Below the pieces are notes generated by a model, which saw only the letters and a program-made list of their open reading frames with translations, searched no databases and was not told where the DNA came from. Made by a program: the position numbers and the translations under genes. Positions 32,330 through 41,396 of a DNA stretch of 64,000 nt are shown one piece after another. Location of the stretch: positions 124,001 to 188,000 of the forward strand of contig NZ_JABFMW010000002.1 of assembly GCF_013359725.1 (NCBI RefSeq), in the 5' to 3' direction. The stretch is from Pseudarthrobacter sp. C4D7 (GTDB lineage Bacteria; Actinomycetota; Actinomycetes; Actinomycetales; Micrococcaceae). Each line of letters begins with the position of its first letter. Within the stretch, counting starts at the first letter, position 1.

Positions 32330-33118
32330 ATGATCCGATTCGAAAATGTCACCAAGGTTTACGACCAGAAAGCCCGCCCGGCGCTGGATGCCATCAACCT
32401 TGAGATTGACCGTGGTGAATTCGCCTTCCTCGTGGGTGCCTCCGGTTCCGGGAAGTCCACCTTCCTCCGGCTGGTGCTGAAGGAAGACCGCGCCACCTCC
32501 GGGGCCGTGTACGTGGCCGGCCAGAACGTCGCAAAGATCTCCAGCTGGCGCGTTCCCCGCCTCCGCCGCGGGATCGGCGTCGTCTTCCAGGACTTCCGCC
32601 TCCTCCCGCAGAAAAACGTGTTCGCCAACGTTGCCTTCGCCATGCAGGTAATCGGGAAGAGCCGCAGCGTCATCCGGGACACCGTCCCCGAGGTCCTCAA
32701 AACCGTGGGCCTGGAAGGCAAGGAACACCGCATGCCGCATGAGCTTTCCGGCGGCGAGCAGCAGCGCGTCGCGATCGCCCGCGCCGTGGTCAACCGGCCC
32801 GGGATCCTCCTCGCGGACGAACCCACGGGAAACCTGGACCCCACCACCTCCATGGGAATCATGGGCGTGCTGGACAAGATCAACCAGAACGGAACCACGG
32901 TGGTGATGGCCACCCACGACGACGACATCGTCAACGAGATGCGCAAACGCGTGGTGGAACTCAAGAACGGCGTGGTGATCCGCGATGAAGCCAGGGCCCT
33001 TTACACCTCGATGATCCCCGTGGTTGGCCAGTCACGGCGCCTGAAGGACGCCAGCGGCAGGGAAACGCCCGACGCCGGCCTGCCGGGCAATGCTGCCGAA
33101 GGCGAGGCCCAGCGGTGA
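32330..33118 (+). CDS. ftsE: Cell division ATP-binding protein FtsE
   Basis: The 262-residue ABC ATPase has Walker [10 protein letters not shown], signature LSGGEQQR, Walker [10 protein letters not shown], and the H-loop THDD. With FtsX it activates extracellular peptidoglycan hydrolases at the septum. The frame extends to 32264, but the ATG at 32330 gives the standard [11 protein letters not shown] beginning. The stop overlaps ftsX by GTGA. A C-terminal tail of about 40 residues past the core is longer than in E. coli. Confidence 0.96.
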   Translation: MIRFENVTKVYDQKARPALDAINLEIDRGEFAFLVGASGSGKSTFLRLVLKEDRATSGAVYVAGQNVAKISSWRVPRLRRGIGVVFQDFRLLPQKNVFANVAFAMQVIGKSRSVIRDTVPEVLKTVGLEGKEHRMPHELSGGEQQRVAIARAVVNRPGILLADEPTGNLDPTTSMGIMGVLDKINQNGTTVVMATHDDDIVNEMRKRVVELKNGVVIRDEARALYTSMIPVVGQSRRLKDASGRETPDAGLPGNAAEGEAQR

Positions 33119-34029
33119 GGCTCGCATTCATTCTGTCCGAGATCGGCAGCGGCCTGCGCCGCAACCTTTCCATGGTGGTCTCCGTCATCCTGGTCACCTT
33201 CGTGTCGCTCACCTTCGTGGGCGCGGCCGGCATGCTGCAGATGCAGATCAACCAGATGAAGGGCTACTGGTACGACAAAGTCCAGGTGGCCATCTTCCTC
33301 TGCAGCGACGGCTCGACGGCGCCGGGTTGCGCCTCAGGGCCCGTCACCCCCGAGCAGCAGCAGGGCCTGAACGCGCTCCTGGAGTCCCCGGCCGTGGCGC
33401 AGTACATCAACGACTTCCAGTTCGAGTCCAAGGATGAGGCGTACAAACACTTCAAGGACCAGTTCTCCAACTCGCCCATTGTCGACTCCGTGACGCCGGA
33501 CCAGCTGCCGGCATCGTTCCGGATCAACATGAAGGACCCGGAGAAGTACCAGATCATCAGTGAGACGTTCTCCTCCCAGCCGGGTGTGGAAACTGTCATC
33601 GACCAGCGCCAGCTGCTCGAGCGCCTCTTCTCGGTGATGAACGGAGCCTCCCTGGTGGCGGTGGGCATTGCAGGCGTCATGATCGTCTGCGCCATCCTGC
33701 TGATCGCCACCACCATCAGGCTCTCCGCGTTCAGCAGGCGGCGCGAGACCGGGATCATGCGGCTCGTGGGCGCATCCAAAACCGTGATCCAGCTGCCGTT
33801 CATCCTCGAAGGCGTCATCGCAGCGGTTATCGGCGCAGCCTTGGCCTCGGGCACCTTGTGGGCGGTGGCGCAGTTCTTCCTGGGCGACTACATGTCCCGC
33901 CAATACCCCGACACGGCCTTCATCTCCTCCGGCCAGACCCTGATCCTCGCGCCGGCACTGCTGGTCCTTGGTGGATCCTTGGCAGGAATTTCGTCTCTCT
34001 TGACCTTACGCAGATATTTGCGCGTCTAG
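33115..34029 (+). CDS. ftsX: Cell division protein FtsX
   Basis: The 304-residue membrane protein has an N-terminal helix, a large extracytoplasmic domain (about 45-170) with Cys63 and Cys71, and three C-terminal helices of the FtsX type with [14 protein letters not shown]. It forms a type VII ABC transporter-like signalling complex with FtsE that controls murein hydrolases. The M23 gene directly downstream is the likely partner. It starts in a GTGA overlap with ftsE. Confidence 0.95.
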   Translation: MRLAFILSEIGSGLRRNLSMVVSVILVTFVSLTFVGAAGMLQMQINQMKGYWYDKVQVAIFLCSDGSTAPGCASGPVTPEQQQGLNALLESPAVAQYINDFQFESKDEAYKHFKDQFSNSPIVDSVTPDQLPASFRINMKDPEKYQIISETFSSQPGVETVIDQRQLLERLFSVMNGASLVAVGIAGVMIVCAILLIATTIRLSAFSRRRETGIMRLVGASKTVIQLPFILEGVIAAVIGAALASGTLWAVAQFFLGDYMSRQYPDTAFISSGQTLILAPALLVLGGSLAGISSLLTLRRYLRV

Positions 34030-34056
34030 GCTGTGCACACCGACCAAGGAATGCCC

Positions 34057-35475
34057 ATGAACGAAGTTGATCAAACCCTGCCCCGCCCCCGGCGGGCCGC
34101 TGCCCGCCGCCTGGGCATCGTCAGCGGAGTGCTCACCCTCATCCTTTCAGCAGGCATGGCCGTCGCCACGCCCGTCGCATTCGCCGACGACCTTGAAGAC
34201 CGCAAGGCAGCGCTTGAGGCCGAGGCGGCCCGCGTCCAGGCGTCCCTTGAATTCGTGGATTCGAGGATTGCAAAAGCCGCCGGTGACCTGGTGATCTACC
34301 AGGGCCAGCTCCCGGGCGCCCAGCAGGCCCTGCTGGAAGCGCAAGGACGGGTGGCGGGCGCCGTCAAGGAAGTCGAAGCCCTCTCAGCCCGCGTAGACAT
34401 GGCCCAGCAGAACAAAGCCAAAATCACCCAGCAGATGGAAACAGACAAGCAGAAGATCGCGGACACCAAGAAGCTGATCGGCCAGATCGCAACCCAGGCC
34501 TACAAGTCCGGCGGTGTCCCCTCCAACCTGTCGCTCTTCTTCGGTTCCAACAGCGGGAGCAGCCTGACCGAAACCATGGACTTGGCAGACCAGGCCATGC
34601 GCAGCCAGAACGCAGCCATGGACAAGCTCAGCCAGCAAAACGCCACGAACGTTAACTCGGAGGCCCGCCTCCAGGCTGTTGAAGCGGAGATCAAGGACCT
34701 CAAGGCCAAAGCCGACGCCGCCCTGGAACGGGAGAAGGCGGCCCGTGATGAGGCCGCAGCCAAGAAGGCCCAGGTGGACCAGCTGATTGCTGACACGACC
34801 CGCCTCGACAATGAGCTGCAGGCAGCCAAGCCGGGAATCCAGGCCCAGCTCGCCGGCGTCCAGGCCAACCAGAACCAAGTGGCCAACGAAATTGCCGAAC
34901 GTGACCGCAAGGCACGCGAGGCATGGGAAGCCGAACAGCGCCGGCAGGCGGAAGCGGCGGCTGCCGCCGCAGCCGCTGCAGCCGCGGCAGCGAACCGACC
35001 GGCTCCTCCCGTGCAGCCGTACATACCGCCGGCGGCCGGTTCGCCGTCGGCCTTTGGCCTCCGCCATCCCTTCGACGGCAGCATTCCCATCACCTCCGGC
35101 TTTGGCTACCGCTCCACTCCGCCGGGAACGATCGACTTCTACGGGACCGGCGGGTACATGCACACCGGAATTGACTTCGGTGCTGCCTGCGGGACGCCCG
35201 TTTACGCCGCTGCAGCCGGGGAAGTCTTCAGCTCAGGGTGGAACTCCGCCGACGGCGGCGGCTGGCGCGTCAAGATCGATCACGGTGTAAGCCAAGGCAA
35301 CACCCTCACCACCATCTACTACCACAACTCCAGCATCGTGGTTTCGAACGGACAGCGGGTCTCCCAGGGCCAGCTGATTGCCTACTCAGGCAATACGGGC
35401 AACTCCACCGGCTGCCACGCCCACTTCGAAACGTGGCTCAATGGCAGGGCTGTGGACCCCATGGGCCTGCTGTAG
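34057..35475 (+). CDS. M23 family murein endopeptidase with coiled-coil domain
   Basis: The 472-residue secreted protein has a signal peptide cut near AFADD (about residue 45). A long coiled coil follows to about residue 300 and ends in an alanine run. The C-terminal LytM/M23 domain has HTGIDFG and HAHFE zinc-binding motifs. The layout matches FtsEX-activated hydrolases (EnvC or RipC-like). Although the frame can start at GTG 34033, ATG 34057 has AAGGA six bases upstream. It probably cleaves peptide cross-links during cell separation under FtsEX control. Confidence 0.9.
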   Translation: MNEVDQTLPRPRRAAARRLGIVSGVLTLILSAGMAVATPVAFADDLEDRKAALEAEAARVQASLEFVDSRIAKAAGDLVIYQGQLPGAQQALLEAQGRVAGAVKEVEALSARVDMAQQNKAKITQQMETDKQKIADTKKLIGQIATQAYKSGGVPSNLSLFFGSNSGSSLTETMDLADQAMRSQNAAMDKLSQQNATNVNSEARLQAVEAEIKDLKAKADAALEREKAARDEAAAKKAQVDQLIADTTRLDNELQAAKPGIQAQLAGVQANQNQVANEIAERDRKAREAWEAEQRRQAEAAAAAAAAAAAAANRPAPPVQPYIPPAAGSPSAFGLRHPFDGSIPITSGFGYRSTPPGTIDFYGTGGYMHTGIDFGAACGTPVYAAAAGEVFSSGWNSADGGGWRVKIDHGVSQGNTLTTIYYHNSSIVVSNGQRVSQGQLIAYSGNTGNSTGCHAHFETWLNGRAVDPMGLL

Positions 35476-35555
35476 GGCAAACCGCGCTGCCGTAGACTTG
35501 TAGAGCTCCGTGCCGAAGGTCCGGAGTCACCCAACCCGAAACGAGGAGTTCTCCC

Positions 35556-36029
35556 GTGCCTAAAGAAAGTGGCCGGAAGGTAGTGGCCACCAACCGCAAG
35601 GCCCGGCACGACTATCACGTGCTGGACACTTACGAGGCCGGCATCGCCCTGATGGGCACCGAGGTCAAGTCGCTGCGCGAGGGCCATGCCTCGATGGTGG
35701 ACGGATTCTGCACGTTCTACAACGACGAGTTGTGGATGGAAGCCATCCACATTCCCGAGTACAACCAGGGCAGCTGGACCAACCACGCTGCACGCCGCCG
35801 CCGCAAGCTGCTGCTGCACCGCGAGGAACTCATCAAGATCTCCCGCAAGGTCCAGGAAGCCGGATACACGATCGTGCCGCTCCAGCTCTACTTTGTGGAC
35901 GGCAAGGCCAAGGTGGAAATCGCCGTGGCCCGCGGTAAGCGGGAGTACGACAAACGGCAGACGCTGCGCGAACAGCAGGACAACCGTGAAGCCCAGCGTG
36001 AGATGCGCGAACGCAACCGGCGCCGCTAG
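35556..36029 (+). CDS. smpB: SsrA-binding protein SmpB
   Basis: The 157-residue RNA-binding protein binds tmRNA and delivers it to stalled ribosomes. It has RKARHDYHVLDTYEAGI, TEVKSLREG and EYNQGSWTNHAARRRRKLLLH, with a basic C-terminus. The GTG start is supported by GAGGAG (35543-35548) seven bases upstream. ssrA follows 73 bases downstream on the same strand. Confidence 0.97.
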   Translation: MPKESGRKVVATNRKARHDYHVLDTYEAGIALMGTEVKSLREGHASMVDGFCTFYNDELWMEAIHIPEYNQGSWTNHAARRRRKLLLHREELIKISRKVQEAGYTIVPLQLYFVDGKAKVEIAVARGKREYDKRQTLREQQDNREAQREMRERNRRR

Positions 36030-36102
36030 GAATTATTTCGGCGGGGCGTGCGTTAGTATGGATAGTCCGGCAGGCTTGCCAGCCGGTTTGGTAACAAAAT
36101 AC

Positions 36103-36468
36103 GGGGATGATCGGTTTCGACGGTGTTAGTCGCGACAGGTGAAGCGGGCCGAGGATGCAGAATTATCTCGTAAACGCTTTCTGCAAACCAATAAGTGCCG
36201 AATCTAAGCGCACTGACTTCGCTCTCGCTGCCTAAGCAGTAAGACAGTCCGTCAGCCCGGGGTTGCTATCGCCCCGGATCCTGGCGTCATTTAGATAGCC
36301 ACTGCTGTTTGCTCCCGTCACCGGAGTAAACGGGACTTTTAGGTGACTGGGCCCGGATCAGCCAGCTGTTTGCGGCATGGCTGGGGCCGAGAAAATCCGA
36401 CGCAAACTGCGCCCGGAGAAGCCCTGACAACACGACATCGGACGGGGGTTCAATTCCCCCCATCTCCA
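36103..36468 (+). ncRNA. ssrA: Transfer-messenger RNA
   Basis: The 5' end GGGGATG (36103-36109) pairs with CATCTCC at 36461-36467 to form the acceptor stem, and a T-arm with GGTTCAATTCC precedes the 3' end. The CCA is not fully encoded (CCC follows), so it would be added. The tag frame begins at the resume codon GCC (36197-36199) and ends TAA (36233-36235), encoding AESKRTDFALAA, close to the mycobacterial type. Pseudoknot-like G/C stems lie downstream. It forms the trans-translation system with smpB. Confidence 0.95.
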
Positions 36469-36473
36469 CCCCC

Positions 36474-36507
36474 GTGGGCCGGGCATCCAACAGGATGCCC
36501 GGCCCAC
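36474..36507. terminator. Hairpin after ssrA (first)
   Basis: A perfect 15-bp inverted repeat (36474-36488 with 36493-36507) has a four-base loop directly behind the tmRNA. It may protect the 3' end or terminate together with the next hairpin. Confidence 0.75.
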
Positions 36508-36513
36508 TTGGTT

Positions 36514-36545
36514 AACACCCCGGCCTTTGGCCGGGGTGTTTTTCT
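36514..36545 (+). terminator. Intrinsic terminator after ssrA (second)
   Basis: A perfect 12-bp stem (36514-36525 with 36529-36540) has a TTT loop and runs into a T tract. Confidence 0.9.
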
Positions 36546-36567
36546 TTGCCCCCACCAACCAACGTCC

Positions 36568-36581
36568 GGGCCTAAAGGCTC
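36568..36581 (+). promoter_or_regulatory. GGGCC-N4 dyad box 1 (DosR-like?)
   Basis: GGGCCTAAAGGCTC is centred 44.5 bases upstream of the ATG of the first PNPOx gene, just ahead of the -35 position. Two more boxes of the same design lie at the same distance from other starts nearby (37092-37105 and 42970-42983). DosR/DevR boxes have the core GGGAC-N4-GTCCC; the similarity is inferred. Confidence 0.45.
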
Positions 36582-36605
36582 TAGACCGCCTTTCCGGCCC
36601 GGCGC

Positions 36606-36611
36606 TACTTT
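36606..36611 (+). promoter_or_regulatory. -10 hexamer, seven bases before the PNPOx-1 ATG
   Basis: TACTTT lies exactly seven bases before the ATG at 36619, predicting a leaderless transcript. No Shine-Dalgarno site is present. Confidence 0.55.
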
Positions 36612-36618
36612 CGTGGGT

Positions 36619-37083
36619 ATGCACAACGACCCGGCGCAGCTGCCTACTGAAGTCCTGGATGCCGAAACGTGCTGGGACCTGATGCGCGGCGTATCCGTCG
36701 GTCATCTGGCCGTACTGGTGGACGGCTATCCGGAAGTCTTTCCGGTCAACTACAAAGTGGATCAACGGTCCGTCCTCTTCCGTACCGGGGAGGGGACCAA
36801 GCTCAGGGCAGCCGGGGGACCATTCGCCGTCGCGCTTGAAGCTGATGGCCACGACGACACGCAGGCGTGGAGCGTGCTGGTCAAAGGCAAAGCCTTGGTC
36901 CTGGACCCTTCGGACGAACTCCTTGCCGGTGCGGGCCTTACGTTGTTCCCCTGGCAGGCCGGCGAAAAGGACCACTTCGTCCGCATCGTTCCCACGTCCA
37001 TCAGCGGAAGGCGCTTCACCATCACCTCGCCCCTGACGTGGTGGAATCACGTGGCTGCGCCTGCGGGGAAGAACACTGCCTAG
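36619..37083 (+). CDS. Pyridoxamine 5'-phosphate oxidase-family flavoprotein (copy 1)
   Basis: The 154-residue split-barrel protein of the PNPOx/nitroreductase-like family (Pyridox_ox_2 type) has ETCWDLMRGVSVGHLAVLVDGYPEVFPVNY, RTGEGTKL, and ISGRRF near the end. It probably binds FMN or F420 and may act on small oxidised molecules; the substrate is unknown. Two paralogues are at 42463-42933 and 43037-43501. The ATG at 36619 is chosen over an upstream extension from 36343 because that extension overlaps ssrA and its terminators, and a -10 hexamer sits seven bases before the ATG. Confidence 0.8.
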   Translation: MHNDPAQLPTEVLDAETCWDLMRGVSVGHLAVLVDGYPEVFPVNYKVDQRSVLFRTGEGTKLRAAGGPFAVALEADGHDDTQAWSVLVKGKALVLDPSDELLAGAGLTLFPWQAGEKDHFVRIVPTSISGRRFTITSPLTWWNHVAAPAGKNTA

Positions 37084-37091
37084 CCACCTGC

Positions 37092-37105
37092 GGGCCAATG
37101 GACCC
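37092..37105 (+). promoter_or_regulatory. GGGCC-N4 dyad box 2
   Basis: GGGCCAATGGACCC is centred 42.5 bases upstream of the HAD-GH65 start. A degenerate -10 (TACCAC, 37129-37134) is six bases before that ATG. It has the same layout and spacing as the boxes at 36568 and 42970. Confidence 0.45.
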
Positions 37106-37140
37106 TTTGCTGGACGCTTCCTTGCTGGTACCACTGACCT

Positions 37141-40100
37141 ATGACCGCGTCCCCCACCGCAGCCGCTGCCAAACCTCCGTTCGACGCCGTCATCTTCGAC
37201 CTGGACGGCGTGGTCACCAACACGGCGCTGGTCCATCAGGCCGCATGGAAGGACGCCTTCGACCGCATCCTTCGGGACCCCAGGATTCCGCCCGGCACGA
37301 ACCGCGCTCCGTTCAGCAGGACCGACTACCTCACCTTCGTCGATGGCATGCCGCGCGAGGAGGGGGTGGTGCGGTTCCTTGCCAGCAGGGGAGTGGAAAT
37401 CGGGAAGGGACAGGAGACGGACGAAGCGGGAGCGTGGACGGGATTTGGCCTGGGCCGGTGGAAGAACGGCCTGTTCCTTGAACACCTCCGGCAGGACGGC
37501 GCCCAAAGCTATCCTGGAACGCTCCAACTGCTGCAAAGCCTCTCAGACGCGGGCGTGCCAACGGCCGTGGTCACCGCAAGCCGGAACGCGGCAGCGGTTC
37601 TGGACGCAGCGGGCATCCGTGGCTTCTTCACCGTGGTCCTCGACGGGGCGGACGCGGCAGGCCGTGGACTCAAGGGAAAGCCGGCTCCTGACGCTTTTTT
37701 GGCAGCAGCGGCAAAGCTGGGAGTCCCGCCGTCGCACACGGTGGTAATCGAGGACTCGGCCGCAGGCGTTGAGGCCGGGCGGCGGGGCGGTTTTGGCCTC
37801 GTCGTGGGGATCGACCGCACCGGCAACCGCAGGCAGCTCGAAGCCGCGGGCGCCGGCACAGTGCTCAATGACGTGGGCGAGCTGGACCTGGGCCAGGTCA
37901 TCGGCAATGCCTGGCACCTCGTCTTTGAAGGATTCGACGCCGCCCACGAAGGGCACCGGGAAGCCCTCACCACACTGGGAAACGGCTACCTGGGTGTCCG
38001 CGGGGCGGCGCCGGAGGGTGGGCCGTCCAGCTACGCGGGGATGTACCTTGCCGGTGTCTACAACCGGGTCAGGGCCAAGTCCGCCGATGAGACGCTTTTG
38101 GAAGAACACATGGTCAACGCGCCCGATTGCCTCCCCCTCGATCTGCGCATTTCCGGCCAGCAGTGGTGGTCGGAAGGCGGAATGACGGTAGTGCGCGAGC
38201 GGAGGGTCCTGGACCTCAGGAGGGCGGTGCTGGAGCGAAGGCTGTTACTGGAAGGTCCCGGCCGGCGTCGCTTGGAGGTGGTGCAGACCCGCTTCGTGTC
38301 CATGGCCGAACCCCACCTGCTGGCCCTGCAAACGGTTATCACCCCGCGTGGCTGGAGCGGAGAGGTTGAGGTCCGCAGCGGCATCAACGCCGGCGTCCGC
38401 AATGCCAACCTGCCCGAACCCGCGCAGGGGTCCGATGTCCACCTGGCCGACAGGACGGCACCGGAGGATCCGGATCGGGACCTGGATGTGCCGGCGGTCG
38501 TCGAAGTGGAAACCACCCATAGCCTCATCCGTATTGCGGCAGCCGTCCGCACCCTGGTATCCACTGCGGCGGAGGGAGTATTGCCGGGCAGGAACGGTGC
38601 CTGCCACTTCCGGACGCTGCGGCTGTCCGTGCAGGCCGGCGCGGCCGTCAGCATCACCAAGACAGTGGCGGTGGTGACCTCCCGCGACGCTGCCATCGCA
38701 TCGCCGGAAACGGGCGCCCGTGCGGTGCTTGAGCGTTCCGGGGGCGACTTTCAGGCGTTGCTGGCCGCACACGGGGAAGCCTGGCGGCGCGAGCTGCGCC
38801 CGTTCCTGGTGGAGATTGATGCACCGGTACAGGTCCGCCTGGTCCTGAACCTGCACATTTTCCATCTCCTGCAGACCTTGACCCACCATACGGCCGAACT
38901 GGATGCCGGCGTCACTGCCCGGGGCCTCCACGGCGAGGGCTACCGGGGCCACGTCTTCTGGGATGAGCTGTTTGTCCTCCCGGTCCTCACCTCAAGGACG
39001 CCTGATATTGCCCGTTCGGTGATCGACTACCGTTGGCGCCGGCTGCCCGCTGCCCGGCACGCGGCAGCAATGGCGGGGCTTGCGGGCGCAAAGTTCCCCT
39101 GGCAAAGCGGAAGCGACGGAACCGAAGAAACCCCAAAGTGGCTGTATAACGACAGGTCCGGCAGGTGGGTCCGGGACCACTCGCACCTGCAGGTCCACTC
39201 CGGGCTGGCTGTTGCCTTCAACGCCTGGCAGTACTTCCAGGCCACAGGAAACAAAATCTGGCTCCTTCACAAAGGCGCTGAGCTGATCATTGAGGTTGCC
39301 CGGTTCTTCCGCTCCCTGGCGGTATACGACGAGCAGGCAGGCAGGTACCACGTAAGGGGCGTCGTGGGACCGGACGAGTACCACACCGGCTATCCCGGCA
39401 ACGGCAAACCCGGTTTGGACGACAATGCTTACACGAATGTCATGGCGGCGTGGGTCTGTTCGCAGGCGGCAGGCATCATGTCCTTCCTGCACGGCAGCGA
39501 GCGCGCCGGGCTCATGGAACGACTGGGCGTCACCGACGAGGAAACGTCAGGATGGCTGCACATGGGAACTTCGATGTACGTCCCCTTCCATGAGGACGGC
39601 CTCATCAGCCAGTTCGAAGGGTACGGGGACTTGAAGGAACTCGACTGGGAACATTACCGGGACCGGTACGGCGACATTGAACGCCTGGACCTGATCCTGG
39701 AAGCGGAAGACGACGCGACCAACGGCTACAAACTGGCCAAGCAGGCGGATGTCCTGATGCTCCCGTACCTCCTGGGACATGAAGGGCTCATCACCATCCT
39801 GCAACGGCTGCACTATGGCTTTACCCAGGACCAACTGAACCGGACCATCGAGTACTACCTGGAACGGACGGCCCACGGCTCCACGCTAAGCCGCGTTGCG
39901 CACGCATCGGTGCTGGCGGGCCTGGACGCGGACCGGGCGTGGGACAGCTTCCGGGAAGCGCTCGACGCCGACCTCGACGACACCCAGCACGGCACCACCC
40001 GCACGGGCATCCATTTGGGCGCGATGGCAGGAACCATCGACGTGGTGCAGCGCAGCTTTGCGGGGCTGCGTTTCAGCGGGGACACCATCCTGTTCGCACC

Positions 40101-40320
40101 CAACATGCCCACCGGGCTGCGCGCCGTAGCTTTTGAAGTCCTGTACCGGGGCCACCGCCTCCGGGTCCATCTCAAGGACGGGCATATGAGCATTGCTTCC
40201 GCTCCCGGCGATGCAGGCCCAATCACCGTGCGTGTGTCCGGTGCCGATGTGGTCCTTCCGCCGGGCCAGACCCGGCAGTTCCCCTTGCCCGCGCGGGATA
40301 CGAAGGCGGCGGCGTCGTGA
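37141..40320 (+). CDS. HAD beta-phosphoglucomutase fused to GH65 disaccharide phosphorylase
   Basis: The 1059-residue cytosolic fusion has two enzymes. Residues about 13-250 are a HAD phosphatase/mutase with the FDLDGVV nucleophile motif, a VVTASRN motif and IEDSAAGVEAG. Residues about 265-1050 are GH65 (maltose, trehalose or kojibiose phosphorylase type), with the general-acid Glu746 in VGPDEYH and a C-terminal beta-sandwich. The likely reaction series is disaccharide + Pi to beta-glucose-1-phosphate, then glucose-6-phosphate. In Mycobacterium these are two adjacent genes. No ribosome-binding site precedes the ATG, suggesting leaderless translation. It overlaps the phosphofructokinase gene by GTGA, so the product enters glycolysis in a coupled unit. 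Confidence 0.9.
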   Translation: MTASPTAAAAKPPFDAVIFDLDGVVTNTALVHQAAWKDAFDRILRDPRIPPGTNRAPFSRTDYLTFVDGMPREEGVVRFLASRGVEIGKGQETDEAGAWTGFGLGRWKNGLFLEHLRQDGAQSYPGTLQLLQSLSDAGVPTAVVTASRNAAAVLDAAGIRGFFTVVLDGADAAGRGLKGKPAPDAFLAAAAKLGVPPSHTVVIEDSAAGVEAGRRGGFGLVVGIDRTGNRRQLEAAGAGTVLNDVGELDLGQVIGNAWHLVFEGFDAAHEGHREALTTLGNGYLGVRGAAPEGGPSSYAGMYLAGVYNRVRAKSADETLLEEHMVNAPDCLPLDLRISGQQWWSEGGMTVVRERRVLDLRRAVLERRLLLEGPGRRRLEVVQTRFVSMAEPHLLALQTVITPRGWSGEVEVRSGINAGVRNANLPEPAQGSDVHLADRTAPEDPDRDLDVPAVVEVETTHSLIRIAAAVRTLVSTAAEGVLPGRNGACHFRTLRLSVQAGAAVSITKTVAVVTSRDAAIASPETGARAVLERSGGDFQALLAAHGEAWRRELRPFLVEIDAPVQVRLVLNLHIFHLLQTLTHHTAELDAGVTARGLHGEGYRGHVFWDELFVLPVLTSRTPDIARSVIDYRWRRLPAARHAAAMAGLAGAKFPWQSGSDGTEETPKWLYNDRSGRWVRDHSHLQVHSGLAVAFNAWQYFQATGNKIWLLHKGAELIIEVARFFRSLAVYDEQAGRYHVRGVVGPDEYHTGYPGNGKPGLDDNAYTNVMAAWVCSQAAGIMSFLHGSERAGLMERLGVTDEETSGWLHMGTSMYVPFHEDGLISQFEGYGDLKELDWEHYRDRYGDIERLDLILEAEDDATNGYKLAKQADVLMLPYLLGHEGLITILQRLHYGFTQDQLNRTIEYYLERTAHGSTLSRVAHASVLAGLDADRAWDSFREALDADLDDTQHGTTRTGIHLGAMAGTIDVVQRSFAGLRFSGDTILFAPNMPTGLRAVAFEVLYRGHRLRVHLKDGHMSIASAPGDAGPITVRVSGADVVLPPGQTRQFPLPARDTKAAAS

Positions 40321-41342
40321 AGAAATTGGGGATCCTTACCAGCGGCGGTGACTGCCCGGGTGTGAACGCGGTCATTCGGGGCGCCGTGCTGGGCGGGGAC
40401 GTTGCGCACGGGTACGAATTCCTGGGTTTCCGGGATGGGTGGCGCGGTGTCCTCGAGCAGGACATGGTGCCCCTGCCCCGGACGCGTGTGCGGGGGATTT
40501 CTCGCCTGGGCGGAACCATCCTTGGCACGTCCAGGACCAATCCACTGGCAGGGGACGGGATCGACGGCGTCCGCGCCTGCTTCCAGCGCAACGGGCTCGA
40601 CGGCCTGATCGCCATAGGGGGAGAGGGCACCCTGGCCGCGGCCCGTGAACTCTGCGGACTGGGCATCAATGTGGTGGGAGTGCCCAAGACCATCGACAAT
40701 GACCTTGGCGCCACGGACTATACGTTTGGCTTTGACACCGCTGTCCAGACTGCCACCGAGGCCATCGACCGCCTCCGGACCACTGGTGAATCCCACCACC
40801 GCTGCATGGTGGCCGAGGTCATGGGCCGCAACGCGGGCTGGATAGCGTTGCATGCCGGGATGGCGTCCGGCGCGCATGCCATCCTGATGCCTGAACACCC
40901 GGTCTCGCTGGACCAGGTCTGCTCCTGGGTGGTCTCGGCCCGTGACCGCGGAAGGGCACCCCTGGTGGTAGTGGCCGAGGCCTTCGCTCCGGAAGGCCAC
41001 CCGGCTCCCTACGCCCCCCGCGGCCTGGATACCTTTGGACGACCGCGCCTGGGAGGCATTGGCCTGCTGCTGGAGGGGGAATTGCAGATGAGGACCGGCA
41101 TCGAGACCCGGGCCACCGTGCTGGGCCACATCCAGCGCGGGGGCGAGCCGACAGCCTTCGACCGTGTCCTTGCCACGCGGCTGGGCCTCGCTGCTGTGGA
41201 GTCCGCAGCGGCAGGCAGATGGGGCACCATGGTCTCCCTCCGCGGCACCGATATTGTCAACGTTGGCCTGGAGGAAGCGCTGGGGGCACTCAAGGTGGTC
41301 CCGGAGGCCCGCTACCAGGAGGCAGCCGTTCTGTTCGGTTAG
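40317..41342 (+). CDS. pfkA: 6-phosphofructokinase (group A family)
   Basis: The 341-residue enzyme phosphorylates fructose-6-phosphate. It shows TSGGDCPGVNAVIR, GGEGT (residues 101-105) and PKTIDNDL (123-130). In Escherichia coli numbering Gly104 favours ATP, whereas Lys124 is the residue typical of pyrophosphate-dependent enzymes, so the phosphate donor is uncertain. AEVMGRNAGWIAL and a substrate HIQRGG motif are present. It is translationally coupled (GTGA) to the HAD-GH65 fusion, linking disaccharide phosphorolysis to glycolytic flux. Confidence 0.9.
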   Translation: MKKLGILTSGGDCPGVNAVIRGAVLGGDVAHGYEFLGFRDGWRGVLEQDMVPLPRTRVRGISRLGGTILGTSRTNPLAGDGIDGVRACFQRNGLDGLIAIGGEGTLAAARELCGLGINVVGVPKTIDNDLGATDYTFGFDTAVQTATEAIDRLRTTGESHHRCMVAEVMGRNAGWIALHAGMASGAHAILMPEHPVSLDQVCSWVVSARDRGRAPLVVVAEAFAPEGHPAPYAPRGLDTFGRPRLGGIGLLLEGELQMRTGIETRATVLGHIQRGGEPTAFDRVLATRLGLAAVESAAAGRWGTMVSLRGTDIVNVGLEEALGALKVVPEARYQEAAVLFG

Positions 41343-41353
41343 CCCGTCCCACT

Positions 41354-41383
41354 GACCCGGAGCACCGAGGACCCGGAGCACCG
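41354..41383. repeat. Two short direct repeats between convergent genes
   Basis: The 14-base unit GACCCGGAGCACCG occurs at 41354-41367 and 41370-41383. The purpose is unknown. Confidence 0.5.
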
Positions 41384-41396
41384 GACCGGCCAGGGC

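Noticed and set aside
39855..41381. 508-codon minus-strand frame over the GH65 and pfkA genes
   Set aside because: Both genes on the plus strand are certain; the antisense frame has no recognisable domain.
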